A stretch of 64,000 nt of DNA from Bombardia bombarda (GCA_030512295.1 JAULSR010000002.1:3162001-3226000), one strand, 5' to 3'; positions 21,101-34,663 are shown, counted from the first letter of the stretch. The notes: a model not told the origin generated them from the sequence alone. Made by a program: numbers and translations.

Positions 21101-24100
21101 CCGATGAGGACGCCCAGGCACGTATCGAGGAGTTGGAAAATGAAGTCCAAGACCTTAAGAACAATCTCGACCTGGTCAATGCTCAGCTCGAGAATGCTCA
21201 ACAGCAGAGTGATAACTTCAAGCAGCTGAGCCGGGATATGGAGGAGGAGCTGTCCAGCTTGAGCGATGCCCAGGAGCAATTTCGCGAACAGATGGAGTCG
21301 ACGATTACAACCAAGGACAAGAGCATCGACGAACTCAAGCAGCGTATTGAGGCACTTTCAACAGAACTTAGTAACTCGAATAGCGAGCTTAACTTGCTTC
21401 GCGATTCGCAAGCTGACACTACCCGCAAGTCTGAGGAGAAGGAGCGGATGCTTGCCAGTGAGATCACTCGCCTCAAGGATGAGGAGGAGCGATTCAAGGA
21501 GACGGCCAAATACCATCTGCAAGACCTGCGAGCTCAGGCCGAGATTGCGGCAAAGGCTCACCAGGACTATGAGCAAGAACTTGTTAAACACGCCGACGCT
21601 GCGAAGCAGCTGCAGCTGATTCGGACTGAACACAACGAGCTTAAGACCCAAGCAACTCTATGGAAGGCTGAAGCTGAGTCAGCTAAGATCTCACTTGCGC
21701 AAAGCGAGCAATCCTGGGATGAACGCCGACAGCAGCTCGAGCAAGAGATGACTGAAATCAAATCAAGACGGGATGATGTCAACGCCCAGAACAAGCTTCT
21801 TCACCAGCAACTGGAGAACATAACCGACCAGATTTCGACCTTGCAGCAGAACCGCTCCATGGCGGATAGCACTGCTGATGGCCCTTCAACTGCGGCAGCA
21901 GATGCTACCACCGAGGGTCTGCGTGAGTTGAACAACTACTTGCGGCGTGAGAAGGAAATCCTTGAGGTTCAATATGATCTCAAGGTACAGGAAGCCAAGC
22001 GATTACAGCAACAATTGAACTACTCGCAGTCGCAACTCGATGAAGCACGTCTCAAGCTTGATCAAGAGCGTATAGCTCAGGCCGACAGCTCCAGGAACTC
22101 GCTCACACACCAGGAGTTGATGGGCAAACTCCAGGAACTGAACCTCATCCGAGAGAGCAACGTCACGCTTCGGAACGAGACCCAGCGAGCCCAGGCTCAG
22201 ATTGAGCAAAAGACGGCCAAGATCGAGGAGCTGGAGAACAAGATCCAACCGTTGGAGGCTCGTATCTCTGAGCTCGATATGGACCGGTCGTTCAAGGATG
22301 CCGAGATCAGGCAGCTCCAGGAGGCTCGGGATGGCCTACAAAAGAGAATCGAATCTATTCTCAGCAAGTATGGTCAATCCGACCCCCAAGAGGTTGAACA
22401 CCTCAAGGAGACAGTCCATGCTCTGGAGGCTGAGCGCGACGCTCTCAAGCAGTCAGAGCAGTCGCTCCAGGATAAGATTAAGGAAGCCGAAGCAGCTCTC
22501 GAGACGGAGCGCGGTACCTGGAAGGCAACCCGCGAACGCCTCGCAGACGACTTCAAGAACAGGTTTAGAAACATCAAGACCCAGCGTGATGAGATGGTGG
22601 CGGAAAAGAATTCTCTCCAGGGCACTCTTGAGACGGTTAATGAGCGTTTGTCTAGTGTAGAGAAGGAACTGGACATGGCTAAGCAGGGTCTGTCGAGCTA
22701 CGAGGAGAGGAACAAGCAGCTCCAGCAGCAGCTCCAGCAACAGCAGCAACAGCTAGCGATAGCGACGGCTGCGGCGGCGACTGCAACGGCTGTTGTACCG
22801 GCACCCGAACAGCAGGACGCTGTTTCCACGGCTACAGCACAAGACGGCGTGCTTGCTGAACAGCTGGAGATTATCCAGCAGGAGCTACAAACTGTTGGTT
22901 TCCAGAAGGCTGCCGCCGAGGCTGAGCTAGAGCAGTTGAGGTTGGAACTCGCGAATGCGATTTCGGAGCGTGATGAGGCCCGAGCAGAGGCAGCACGCCG
23001 GCCCTCCAATGACGAGGACGTCCCCATAGATGAAAGCCCTGTTGTTACTGAGGCCGCACCAGCACCCACCCAAGTATCCCCTGTTCTCTCGGATGACGAA
23101 CGCAAGGCTCTCCAGGATAGGATTGCCGAGGCAGAAGCCAATGCTGCCGAGTTTGAGAAAAAGGCTAAGGAGCTTGAAGATCATTCTGACAATATCGTCA
23201 AGCAACGCTCCGAGAAAATGAAGAATGCTCTGAACAAGAAGTTGCAAGAGTCGAAGGAGGCAATGGAGAAACAGGCACTTGAGGAAAAGCAGAAGCTGGA
23301 GGCGGAATTCGACTTGAAGCTTCAGCAAGAGCTGGCGATTGCGAAGGCCGAGCATGCTACTGCAGCACCATCATTGGCAACTTCGGCCGGTCCTTCAAAT
23401 GGGATGCCGCCATCAACACCTGCCAAGTCTAACGAGGCACAGACACCATCAACCCCTCTGGATCTCTCCAATCTCAACGATGCGCAGACTCGCAGCTTTA
23501 TCCATAGTAATCCGACGGTCATGAGTATCGTCAAGGCTAACGTCCAGAAGATTGTCAGTGTACAGACCAAGAAAGCTCGGGAAGAGGTTGAGGCGACGAT
23601 CAAGTCCGAGTACGAGCAGAAGATTGCCAGCGCAAGAGAGCAGGCCGCCGCTTTATCTGAGAAGAAATCAGCTCTCCGCATTAATATGCTGGATCGACAG
23701 AACAAGACAGCGCTTGCTAAGATCACTGTCGTCGAGACTGCAGCAAAGGAGACACCACAGCGGCCGGTCGTTGAGGTCTGGAATATCGCTAAGGATGCTA
23801 AACCACCTTCCCCGACGGCGACTTCTGCCCCTACGGCAGCTCCTCCGCCCGCAAAGCCGGCAGGGCCAACCGCTTCTGCCGCAGTTGCTCAGGCGGTTCC
23901 ACCAGCAGCGCCAGTTGCACAAGTAGCACCAGTGGCTACGGCCGCTCCAGCGGCTGTGGCTCCAGTGGCTACAGTAGCTGCACACAGTACGTACCAGAAT
24001 GATGTGCTCAAGAATAAGAATGACAGTGTAGTTTCTGACAATGTTACAGATGCAACACCTGTTGTCTCGGAGGAAACCAAACCCATCGTCAGCGGGATCC

Positions 24101-24618
24101 CAACACTCCCGCCACAGCCGCCAAGGCCAACAACAGGCATCGTCCCACCCACTGCCATAGTTAATCCCTTTGCGCAGTCTACAGGTGCTCACCCGGTGCC
24201 TGCCAACCCATTTGGACAGCCGGCACAGCAACAACAGCAGCAACACATCCAGCAGCAACAAACACAGCAACAACAACATCCGAGCAGCTTGCCACCAATC
24301 CGCACCGGCCTGCCTGTTCCCGCCAGTAGGGGAGGAGGCAGCGGTGGCCGCGGTGGCGGTGGCAGAGGTGGCCAGTACAGCGCCGGAGGAGGTCGTGGCG
24401 GTCAGGGACAGCGCGGTCGCGGCGGCTTTGGTGGTCGCGGCGGGGCACTGCCGAATCTGAACCCCCATGCGGGCGAGTTTAATCCTACTGGTGTGGCGGG
24501 AAATAAGAGGCCGAGGAATGACTCGGAGGCTGGTGGCGGGCCGGGTGGGCCGGGGCCGAAGAGGTCGAGGGGAGGTGGTGCGGCGGGTGGTGGAGGGGGA
24601 GGTGCTGGGGGGCCGTAG
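18176..24618 (+). CDS. MLP1: Nuclear-basket nucleoporin MLP1/TPR
   Basis: Large coiled-coil protein of the nuclear pore basket, which scaffolds mRNA export quality control and spindle-checkpoint factors. Exon 1 is 18176-18458; intron 18459-18529 (GTAAGA...CTGCAG, with GCTAACC branch) joins QDE to ETTRRTLENELQ. The frame is then open to TAG 24616-24618. A second intron is likely at 23987-24049 (63 nt, GTACGT...TTACAG), giving about 2102 aa. Nearly all of residues 40-1750 is heptad-rich coiled coil (many LxxxExxxLxxE runs); a Gln-rich stretch lies near 22710-22755. The tail is Pro/Ala-rich, then Gln-rich, then RGG-rich (SGGRGGGGRGG, RGRGGFGGRGG) with basic KRPRND and PKRSRGG patches that may be nuclear signals. 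Family assignment rests on length, coiled coil and the MLP1/TPR-like central segment. Confidence 0.93.
23987..24049 (+). other. Probable in-frame 63-nt intron in MLP1/TPR
   Basis: Donor GTACGT, acceptor GTTACAG, possible branch TTCTGACA. It is 63 nt, a multiple of three, with no stop, so translation reads through it. Removing it joins a Pro/Ala/Val repeat (VAPVATVAAH) to NATPVVSEE; the retained 21 residues (TYQNDVLKNKNDS...) are polar and unlike their surroundings. Confidence 0.65.
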
Positions 24619-25448
24619 AGAGGGAGAGTGAGAGAAATTGTAGCATGATGTTGTTGATTTGATGAGGGGAGGAAGAGAGAAATTTGGCAAACTTTGATAT
24701 GATGGGGGGATAAACATAAGAGGGAAAGAACTGGATGGAAAGCAAGGAAGGAGGGAGGGATGGGTCACGTAAAAACAAAGGAGAAAAGAAAGACAAGATT
24801 AAGAAGATGCTGGTAGGGGTTTAATCTACAGCGGCTGGTTGCTATTATTATTATCATGGCTCTGTATCAGTATTGCTTTAACCTGTTAAGTCATGGGACT
24901 TGGGCGTATACTGTTTTTGATCTCTTTTGTTTTTTTTCGTTTGTAACATTGTATTGGTGGTGTGGGAGAGAACGGGAGGTGGTGATGGTGGTGGTTAAAA
25001 TACTACGAGCTGCCACCTACCTATATAGGCATCAATGAACGTTAATTCTACGTACAAAAGAAGTTGCCAGGGATGTGTGGTAGTCAGGCCGTGTCGTGTT
25101 GTCAAGCTGCAAGATGAGGTAGGTAGTAACGGAAACAAACATGAATCAGAGGAGAGCGACATAGGTAGCGCGGTTCTGTATTTAGGTCTTTTTATTTCAG
25201 TTGGGGATGCCTACAGCCTTATGTCCATTTCTATCTCTATTTTCGTGTGCGTGGGAGTGTGAGTATGTGCGGGTGATTGTGAGACCTATATATACCCCTT
25301 AACGTTCAATATGGATATGTAGGCAGCTCACACAGGCTTGTGTCCAAGACAAAGCAAACGAGCTGCCTCAGTCAAAGGGGTATGTCGCAACAGTGATCCC
25401 CAGCTTAACTAATAGTGCTTCTTCCATTCCTACATCCAAATACTACCG
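24619..25448. other. Convergent intergenic (MLP1/TPR and methyltransferase 3' ends)
   Basis: 830 bp between two genes that converge. Holds both 3' UTRs; purine-rich just after the TPR stop. No gene seen. Confidence 0.6.
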
Positions 25449-26269
25449 CTACCTCTTTTTGGTAACAACAAAGCCATAATAGTCAAACGAGCCCTCCTCG
25501 CCCAAGACCTGCATATCAAGGTCCCATAGCCCCTCGGGGTTCAGCAGCGGCTTGATAAAGTGCGGCTGCCTGAAGGTGACATACAAGAAGACGCCGTCGT
25601 CCTTGAGGACGCGGTGGACCTCGCGCAGGTAGGTGCTCGTGTTGTCCTTGACGTCGCCGGGGGGGCTCCAGGGGCTGCCGTGGATCATGGCGTCGAGCGT
25701 GCCCTTGTCGAAGGCGACGTCGACGGAGCAGTCGGCGATGCTCGTCATGGCCCGCACGTCCGTGTTGCGCCACTCGATGCCGGGCGTGCTGGCGTGCCGC
25801 TCAGACATGCGCTGCACGACGACGGTGGAGAAGTCGACGCATAGCTGGCGCGGGTAGCCGCGGGCGGCGAGCTCGACGGGGATGACCTGTGAGGTTGTGT
25901 TGGTTTTTTGATCTTTTTATTTTGAGGGCAAATATTTGATTTGCTATGTTCATGTAAGAATTGTATAGAGGGAATAGGGGTATGTGGATATGCAAAATAT
26001 AAAGGGGGAGGGGATTAAGAAAACAAACGGACACTATCTCCAGACCCCAGGTGTAAGATGAGCGGGCTGGCTTGGGGCTTGAAACGCGGCGCGGCGTCGA
26101 TCAAGTTCCTCTGGAAGAAGGGCTCGAGTTCTTGGAAAGAGCGGAACCACTCGTGCAGTTGAGCAGCCTTGCTGTCGTCGGCGGCAGCAGCAGCTTCAGT
26201 GTATCGATTATCCCAGTATGAGGCGTGGGCGAGCGCCTTGCCCTCATCGCTTGGGGCCATCGACGCCAT
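25449..26269 (-). CDS. SAM-dependent methyltransferase, EEF1A-KMT4/METTL13-like
   Basis: Seven-beta-strand methyltransferase of about 224 aa; relatives methylate translation elongation factor 1A or related targets in the cytosol. Exon 1 is 26033-26269, exon 2 is 25449-25886; the intron 25887-26032 (146 nt) has donor GTCCGT and acceptor TCACAG. Motifs: YWDNRY near the N-terminus, SAM-binding motif I as LILHLGSGDS, acidic motif CVDFS, WRNTDV, and the family-specific DVAFDKGTLDAMI, followed by YLREVHRVLKDDGVFLYVTF. The start at 26269 (MASMAPSDEG) is preferred; an in-frame ATG at 26377 would add 36 Pro/Ser-rich residues (MIPRSRLPEGNY...) that look like leader. The exact methylation target is inferred from family only. 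Confidence 0.88.
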
Positions 26270-28104
26270 CTTGACTGGTGGGTGACTGGAGGGCGCCTGT
26301 AGCTTTGGGGCCCAAAAGCTTGAGGATGGCGGGGTGGTGGGGTAGTTTCCTTCTGGAAGTCTTGATCGGGGAATCATCGGTCCATGGGCACCGAGCCAGG
26401 ACTCCTGCCAGGCATAAAACCAAACAGTGCCATTTTAATACCTTGAAACTTTAATAATTCGACTAATTGGTCTATGATATTAGTTCAAACTCTCAACTAA
26501 TCGTAAATAAAGGCAAACATAAATCTGTCTTGTTCTTGGATACTATTGCGTTGTAGTTCAGCACAGCTCTCTCTCAGGTGGTCTTTCATTGAAAGCTCAA
26601 CCCCACTATCACTGCACGAATGAATCCCTTCAGGGCGGCCTATCAAACAACATCCGATCGCTGAACAACCTACCTAATAGTACTGCATCTTTCTTTTTAC
26701 ACTTTCCTACATCAAATCCTTCCAGATCCTCATCCTTCTTCATCTATCTCAGCTTCAAGTCCGTTTCTGTACTCGATCGAACCCACCGTTTCGATCTCAT
26801 CTCATCTCAACTCACCCCAGGAGGGGTTTCCATCATAAACGAATACTACCTCAACCCAGCGAAAGCAGCCAGTCAGCCAGCCACTTCAGACACGGCACTT
26901 ACCTCGACTGCAGAACTAAATTGCACATCACCACCACCAGTGTTGCACAAAACTCGGAGCTGAAAAGCAAATGGAGGCCTTCAACACCACCAGATCAAGA
27001 TGTAAATCCGAGCCACACCCCTCATTTATAATCCACACTCCCTTTGTCGTTCCAGAACACTTTTAGAACATATGCGGGCGCCGTGTCCGTAGGCAGGTAT
27101 GGGGTGGTTGTTATTCATCATATTGAAGCGGTGACGAGCCGCATGCTATCCAAGGTACCTATGTACGGGATACAAGTCTAGGGAAAAGAGTTGTAAAACG
27201 GCTTTCGCCGACGACGAGTGAGTGAAGAGCCCCGCTGTGGCTGTACACATTCCCTAAGGTAGGTGAGTAACGTTAACTTTCACTTTTCGTCATGGTGAAT
27301 ATGATATGATTTCATCCACAGAGAGAAAAGTGCATAGTAAGTCGGGCGAAAGATGGACCAGACAGATCCTGGCAAACTCGGTACTAAGGGGCTCAGGCAG
27401 GCTGGCTGGCCGTCCGTGGAGATGGATGAATCAATCGCCTCGTCTTGCCTGTCTACCTCTGCCTGCCAGCCTGCTTGTTTCCTCGTGATCTCAAAGTCCC
27501 AGTCCCTTCCCTCCATGCCTGCTTGTATCTTCTCTTGTACACTTGTACAACGATACAAGTAGATAGGTACAGAAAAGAGCCGCCTCTTTTTTCCACCAGT
27601 CATCACATCAGCCCTACATCATCCTACTCCAAGCCTCCACCCCGGCCCGATCAAGCAGTGTTATCGATCATGACGATTTGCTCGATTGCACATGGGACGG
27701 CCCACCTTTTTGCCTGCCTCCCTGCCTGCTTGCTTGCTTGTCCGATGAAAGTTGACGAATGCGACTGGAGCTGCGAGTGGCTGGCTGTGCGAATACCTTC
27801 CGACCTTGCTCGGATCCCATCGCATGTACTCCTTACCTTGCCTTCGTGCCTTACCCAGGTAGTCGAGGCAGGTTTTGTTACAGATAGAAAACAAAAGATA
27901 CAACCCAATTTCATCACATAGGTATGTTAATCACACCTACTGGGTACAGTACAAGCAGGTTGGCAGGCTGGCGGGCAAGAAAGGCAACCCACGTCCGCTC
28001 TATTTCCTCCATCCTTCCTTTTCTCCAGACCGCCTTATGAGTGTAACCCCCCCTTTCCCCAAAGACAGCCGACAGTACACAGCACACACCGAGATTGATT
28101 TGCG

Positions 28105-28120
28105 CAGCAGCAGCAGCAGC
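28105..28120. repeat. (CAG)n microsatellite
   Basis: Five CAG units in a non-coding context. Confidence 0.8.
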
Positions 28121-29649
28121 AAGTATACTAGAGGCCGACTCCGATACGATGAAACCCTGCCCAGGAACTTGCCACGAACATAGGATTTGGCATCTTTTCT
28201 CTCCACGTCGTCTCCCTCCCTCTCTTGCTCATCGAGCAAAGGAGTAAGAACAGGTATGTGGTTCGTCACACAACATGTTCGTCCGTCGATGTGTGGCGTG
28301 GGTTGTGATACGGTGCAGTGCAGTGCAGTCTGTACCTCTGATGGAGGTCAGCTGCCTCTTTTACCTGCATTGATGGCATCATTATCGTCTACCCGGCATG
28401 GCTTTGTCGCAATCTATGTGTGTATCATGCTGCAGATATTCGGGCTTTGAGTCTGCTCGTGTCTATTATTGTGCACCTCTGCCGTCTTTTCACCGGAAAT
28501 GAGGTTGACAGGAGTACGAAAGAAAATATTCGCAGATTAATCGTATCAAAATAAAAAATTCGTAAAATGGACAAAGCTGACATGTCAACGTCAATGTCAC
28601 TGTCAACGGTTTGATTCCACTGCATCGATCGAGGCCGGCTGGTGTCAGACATCAGACGACTCCTTGCAACGTCCGTCTGATGAGATGAGATCAATCAGCC
28701 CTACGGGTATGGAAGAGAGAGTGTTTTAGCCCCAACCGTCGTCGGTTCCATGTGGATAGGATAGGGTGCTGACCCAAAAAACGCCGCGTTCCACCTGGCT
28801 GGGTCTGCCCCTTGACCACTTGCAACAACCACCTACTTACTGCTTGCTCATGGGGTGTTTGGGGGCCTGTTTTCCCCTTTGGAAGAAACATGATTTGCTG
28901 CGTGATGAGATGCTTGGCTGAGGCTTAAAGGTGAACAAGTTCAGGTATTCAGTGCTGTACTGCAGGTGTCTGTTCAGCACGCCACTTGTTGCCAACACAT
29001 GAACACTCCTCCACATCTGTCTGTATATGCAATACATATATGCAGTATTAGTATACTTCAATGGCGGAGACCCCGAACCGTCCGTATTTACTCCTCAGAT
29101 TCATGACAGCTAGGTAGTGTCCCTTTGAAGCCTAGCAAAGAAGCGGATGCATCTCTGAAAGCTCCCAAGCTTCGATGATGGAGTAGCCTGCTTACGGATT
29201 ACTGCCCGTATTATCAAGCGATGCAGCCTAGTAGGGCGGAGGCCGCCTATGGAGAGGTAAAGATATTTTATTCCTACTCTGTACTCGTAGTATCGCGTAA
29301 GTAGGTTTCTGATACTTTCAAAGATTCCCCGTATGCCACATCGACTGGTTCAACCAGCTCCTTGGCTGGCTCGGCGGGGACAAGAAGCAGGAATTGCCCC
29401 GATAACTCGCCCTCAGCTCAAAACCGTACTGCTTGCCATTGCTGGAAGGTCCAAGAAAAGAGGCTTGTCGGCAGGGAGCGCTAATAGGGGGAGGGCATCT
29501 GCTTCTCGTGTATGTATGGTCGGTCGGATATCATAGTTTCAGCCCTCTGAAGGAGCCGGGTTTTCCCCGCATCGCATCGCAACCGCACTCCCCATTCCTT
29601 CTCGGCGCCGCGGGGGAATTTGGCGATTTCTATGAGGCAGTGCACATTC

Positions 29650-29670
29650 AGCCCAGCCCAGCCCAGCCCA
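29650..29670. repeat. (AGCCC)n short tandem repeat
   Basis: Four head-to-tail AGCCC units, non-coding. Confidence 0.8.
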
Positions 29671-31070
29671 TGGGCATGTATGGGAAGCCGCGACAGCGCT
29701 TCGCACTTGTGTCTTTTCGACTCGCACTTTCTCCTATGCTCTCTTCCTGGCGCGATCCCACCCGGTAATGTGTAGATTGGCAAAACCAGGGCGAGATTTC
29801 CGAGTAGGTGTGTGTGGCGTCCGCGGAAGACCGGTCCAGCAAGCCGTTGGGCGCGAACCGAAACTTCATGATGCGGGCGGGGACGAGGCAGGCGTCGCAG
29901 CGACAGTCGCTCATACGTAAAAATGACGGACGGTCGCTTGACCCATCTGGTTGATAACGAGGATGGATGCGTATCAAAAAAACCACGTCGCATTCCTCGT
30001 ATCCAACCTAGGGCCGGCCCGCGTGCATACTACACCTAATTTCGATGGATAAGGCACTGTAGCTTGAGAGGATGTGGTTGGGGAAACGGCTGCTTCGTTT
30101 GTTATGATGTGCTGCCTGCGCCGGCGCCGACGGAGCTGGATGAGGAGCTGCCAGGCTACCTACCCAGCAACTTCCATCACCTATCATCGGACCTAGAAAG
30201 GCGCGAAGCGAAAAGTGAGTGGGTGATGATTAACATCAACTCCGGGCGGCGCTTTGGTTGTCTGTTCAGGTTAATGCAACGTATAGAGCGAGTGCAAGAA
30301 TACGAAATACTTCCTTGATTGTGTCTGCCAGGTGGGTCATGCGCCGAATGGGCTTTGTCTTGTGCCTTTGCAGGCTGGTTGCGGGTGACACTTCTACCAA
30401 ACAGCAGCAATGTTATCAATATTGCCAATGAAAGACCTTGAAGCTTCTTCACTTTAGGGAGAGATATGGTTTCAGGTGGTCGTTGTAGCACCGTATCTCC
30501 GTCTCTAATGCCGTCCATATTGAATTCGGTCGGTGGTTTGGGACAGGAAATCGCCGAGCTGGTGCGTGCGCCCGATGGGATTGAATGAAATGGCGATTAA
30601 TTTTACAGCGCGCAATGTTCAGCTCCCTCAAGGCCATGCCAATGCCATGCTCCCTGTGATGTTTATTCATCACAGCAACCAAAATAGCAAAGATTGTAGA
30701 GGAGAGCGAGAGCGAGCGGGCCGCGGCCAACGCCAAGACTCCGACTGTGAGCTCATCTCATTTCCCCCAGCTCCGTCCATCTCTTTCTCTGTCTTGGAAG
30801 TGTATCCAAACACTGCATCGTTGGATTAGTATTGGATCATGCAGTGATCGTCTTGACTTGGTGATGATGCAGCATTGCCAGCATTGCGAGATGGGGTTGG
30901 GTGGGGTTGGGTTGGTCTCGTTCACCGCCGCCGTTGTGTGATAAGGATCTTCTCTGGACGGACGCAGATGTCTTTCCAGACATGGCGCAAAGGATGCGGC
31001 GATGGAGATTGCGGCATTGTTGGGTAAAAGACGGGCTTGGTCAACCAAGTCGGCGGCGGGCATGGGAAGC

Positions 31071-31092
31071 GGGCGGGCGGGCGGGCGGGCGC
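31071..31092. repeat. (GGGC)n microsatellite
   Basis: About five GGGC units in non-coding DNA; a G-rich strand that could form a G-quadruplex. Confidence 0.8.
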
Positions 31093-32686
31093 GTTCAGGG
31101 ATCTTTGGGTTGAGAGAGCGAAAAGGGTGTGGCAGAAGCAAACGTGCACCCCCTGGCCCTTGGCTCATCCATGATCCAGCGCAGTGGGAATCCCGCTCTT
31201 TCGTGCTGGTGGCCTTTGCAGGCGCACCAAGAACTGGCGGTGATCGTTCACTGTGGTGCGCGGCCTGCGCCTCTCTGGGGAAGGCGCTAGCCATGCACGA
31301 TTTGTAGTGTAGATTCCTGTGAACCAATCCCCATCGGGCAGCATTCTGCACTGCGACGGCAGGCACGCCCAAAGGTTGCAGCGCACAGTGCTTGGTGCTT
31401 TCAGGGCGGACCCCTTGTACTTTCCGCACCTTTCCCACACACGACAACAACAACAACGACATCACCGACGACGACGAACAGTACTGAGGCGATCACGAAC
31501 ACGCGGGTCGCGGCAAGTAAACACGGCAATGTCCACATGGAACGGCAAGGCATGTACAGAAGGATCCTTGCGTACCTCGCACCTCCTCCTCGCACCTACC
31601 CACCATTACCATACCTACGAAGCAAGCACCGTGCAGCAACGCAACCGCCGTATGAGGCTCGCTTGGCTGCCGACTACTGTATAGCTACTGCACTGTGATG
31701 CTGAAACTGCGGAAACCGAGAGCCTCGAGGGGCTACTGCCAATCCTCTCCACTATAGACAGGGGCGGGAGCGGGAGATGAACAGCTATCATCACTGGCTC
31801 AGAATCGTCGAGATACGCATTCTTGAGGCAATTCAAGCCCACACCACAAGCTTCTCCCCGTTCATCGATTTGGGACGATCGACCCCCGCTTTCATGCCAC
31901 GCGTGCTCGCAGGCACAGCCGGAGTACTCTAACTGATATAGTATTTGCAAAACAGTGCTGTCCAAAGCACTAATAACCCCGTTATGAGGGTGACGGCCGA
32001 TCGTCTCGACAGGAACTCCCTATTTCGACATTACACAAAGTCTCACAGGATCAGAGTCAGACCAGTCTGTCTTGGTCACGTCTGGTCCTTCCGTTCCTCT
32101 CTGGTTGAAGCAACTCCCAGGACTTGACTGACACCATAGTAACACCGAGCACCCAGAGTCAAAGCCCGTGTTCGACGCGTTTGTGCATCGTTACACAAAG
32201 CCAGGCTGCCAAGCTTCCCTCGTTGGAGGTGTAGACCCTCGCATCAACCTCGTTTCTATCGAGTGTCCTGATTGTCCGCCCAGGCCTCCTGCACGGTAAT
32301 CATATTACAAACAACCCCCCTCTTCGGCACTCGGTAGCCGTCGGTTTTCTAGACATATTGGTCGAAAGTGGCTCGCATAATTCGACTCTCGAGGTGCTGT
32401 TGCTATCTAGCCACCACCTTTACGGATGCCAAGGCTCCGCCAGAGTCCCAATCTCTCTTGTCCGCACACCACACACTTGTCCTGAGCCTGTCAACATGAT
32501 CCAACCACTCCCTAAAAGGGTCCTGCACTTTGTTACCTTGACCGCCTCGAACGCCGACAGACAATATTCTATGTACATCGCGCGTCTGGGCTGCATTGAA
32601 GCGGGAGCAACAACCCTATACAGACATCGTCACCTAGGCACCAGTCAAGAGTCTGAGTAATGGATTGCACAGAAGCCGCCATTTTT

Positions 32687-32706
32687 GTGTGTGTGTGTGT
32701 GTGTGT
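32687..32706. repeat. (GT)10 microsatellite
   Basis: Ten perfect GT units. Confidence 0.9.
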
Positions 32707-34663
32707 TGCAGACGCCTCTCTTCTGATATGATACACACACCTAGAATGTATTATGGAATGAATGACTTTGAATGTTCAAGACAAAGATCAAGCGCTTTCC
32801 CGGACTGGGGGCGGCGGACGGACCACGGGAGGAGGCAGCTGTGTTTCCTGAGCTGCAAGTCCCAGGCCCGCCGCGAGCTGTCTCGGGAGCACTGAGGGGA
32901 AGCTTCTTCAGCCCTACGTGCTGCGTCGTCCAGAGGACCGGCCAAGCACAGAGCACAGGCCGGTTCAGAGAGAGTGCAGCGCAGCGCGGCAAGACCGAGA
33001 CGCAAAGACGGGTCAACGGGCATCTAGTCTTGGCATGCAGACTTGCAGACACTGATTCCCCCAATCCGTGACAGGTCGCAAGCAGGGCGGGCCCCTTCAT
33101 CTTCGTCGCCTACAGTCGCATACATACCTGACTTACAGACATGAACACTCCTTCATCAACCCCACCTGCACAGAGTATTGAGTACGAGACCGAAAGGAAC
33201 CTGCGCCCACGTCAATCCGCATTCACCAAGATCGACCACACCCACCTACCAAGGACTCGCAAATCATCGCGTATGCCACACGACCCCATGCGCATTTGCA
33301 CACCGCCAGACCAGATACCAAATCTAACCAGATTCCTAGACAATGTGCATATCCTGAAGTCAGTCACTAGGACAGCACATGCCGAGTCAAGGTTGCATTC
33401 AATCGCCATGATAGCCTGACACGAACCACCCCTCCGTAGCTTTGACACATACGGCGAACAGTCAAGTAACATATCGGGCCGCGGCCAGCCGGGGAGAGTT
33501 CTCAGTACAGGCCGACCGTGAGTCTCATATTACAGCTATCAAGAATTCGTGGGTGATGAGACAAGCCCGACCAGTTGCTGATACAGATCCCAAGAGCGCT
33601 GCAATGGCTCTCGTGGGGAACAACGCCGCACCAGCAGCTCATGGCGAGTTGCGTCAGGCCAATCTGCATTATGTGGAGAAGTAGACTTCGCAGCCCTACA
33701 GAAGGATACGCATGGGAAATAGAGATATTACGGGGGACAGCAAGTACCGATACAAACGTACGTAAAAGGAAGTGGTGGGTGCGCATGCACATGGGTGCAT
33801 CGTCTTATCAAACCTATCACCCATCTGTGTGAAAAAAGTACCTGCTAACTGAAGGGGTGTATGCGGATGAAAACAGCGGGATGCTAGCATGTGTTGTGCT
33901 GCGCAGTGAGTGATATCTATGTCCATTTCGGCGTCTTTACCACTCTCACGGTTGTTGGACGAACCTGGTGATGTTCCCCTGATAAAAATCAGGAGAGTTT
34001 TCCCGTGCGAGAATTAACTCATGCTCAATTTACTGGGTTGTTTCGACTGGAATAGACAGGGCGGGCGACTTTATGAGCAAGTTATGCGAACGAAATACAA
34101 GTGGCCAGGAGAAAAGTCCGGGCTTGTGTTTTACACAAAAATAGACGGTCAGTTTTGCCAAGCCTCAAAACGGAGGAGAGACCATCAGACGACCCTAGCC
34201 CCTGGTTGTTCAGACTGGCGGTACGATTTGCCATTGGTCACCATCAAGTCGGTCTTCCCAAAGCAGATAATTTGCCCTCGGCCATATGCAGTGTTCTTTT
34301 TCTGCGCCGCTTTTACGCACGGGGCAGACCACAGGAGAGTGCTGCTCAACACGTGGAATGAAATGGACAAGGGTGGCGCCATCATCCCGCCCGCCCTTTT
34401 GTGAAACCTCCATACGAAGAGAAATAATCATATAATTCTTTGAACGCCTGCCGACCCACTACTGTGGTATCGAGCAAAAGTAAAACCCCCTTGTCAGGTA
34501 TTGTGGCTTTCGCCGAAGCCTATGTTTTTCCGAGCTTTGTATCTTTTCCAACCCTTGTACGCGTATATCCAATCCTGGCGCTCCCCTTATCAATACCTGC
34601 TCCACAGGTTTTATTTACCCATACCACCATAGTATATAAGTATTATAAAACACGGTGTTGAAA

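Larger units (their letters stand above)
26378..34663. other. Long apparently non-coding region, left part
   Basis: About 8.3 kb with no open frame that looks like protein: frames are short, overlap on both strands and lack family motifs. Contains dispersed CCTGCC/GGCAGG-rich sequence (27360-27990), CAG repeats (28105-28120), a CAGCC repeat (29650-29670), a GGGC repeat (31071-31092) and a GT repeat (32687-32706). No tRNA or snRNA recognised. Unannotated lncRNA or long regulatory DNA cannot be excluded. Confidence 0.5.

Noticed and set aside
23668..24768. 366-aa open frame antisense to the end of MLP1/TPR
   Set aside because: It is opposite a repetitive RGG/Pro/Ala coding region, is Ser/Thr/Cys/Trp-rich and matches no family; a frame shadow of the sense gene.
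27360..27990. Dispersed CCTGCC/GGCAGG repeats as a possible CRISPR or satellite array
   Set aside because: Units are irregular, unspaced and of low complexity in a eukaryotic genome; ordinary simple sequence.
30758..31465. 235-aa minus-strand open frame in the gene-poor region
   Set aside because: No family motif, mixed composition with many Pro/His/Arg, overlapping frames open on the other strand; not supported as coding.
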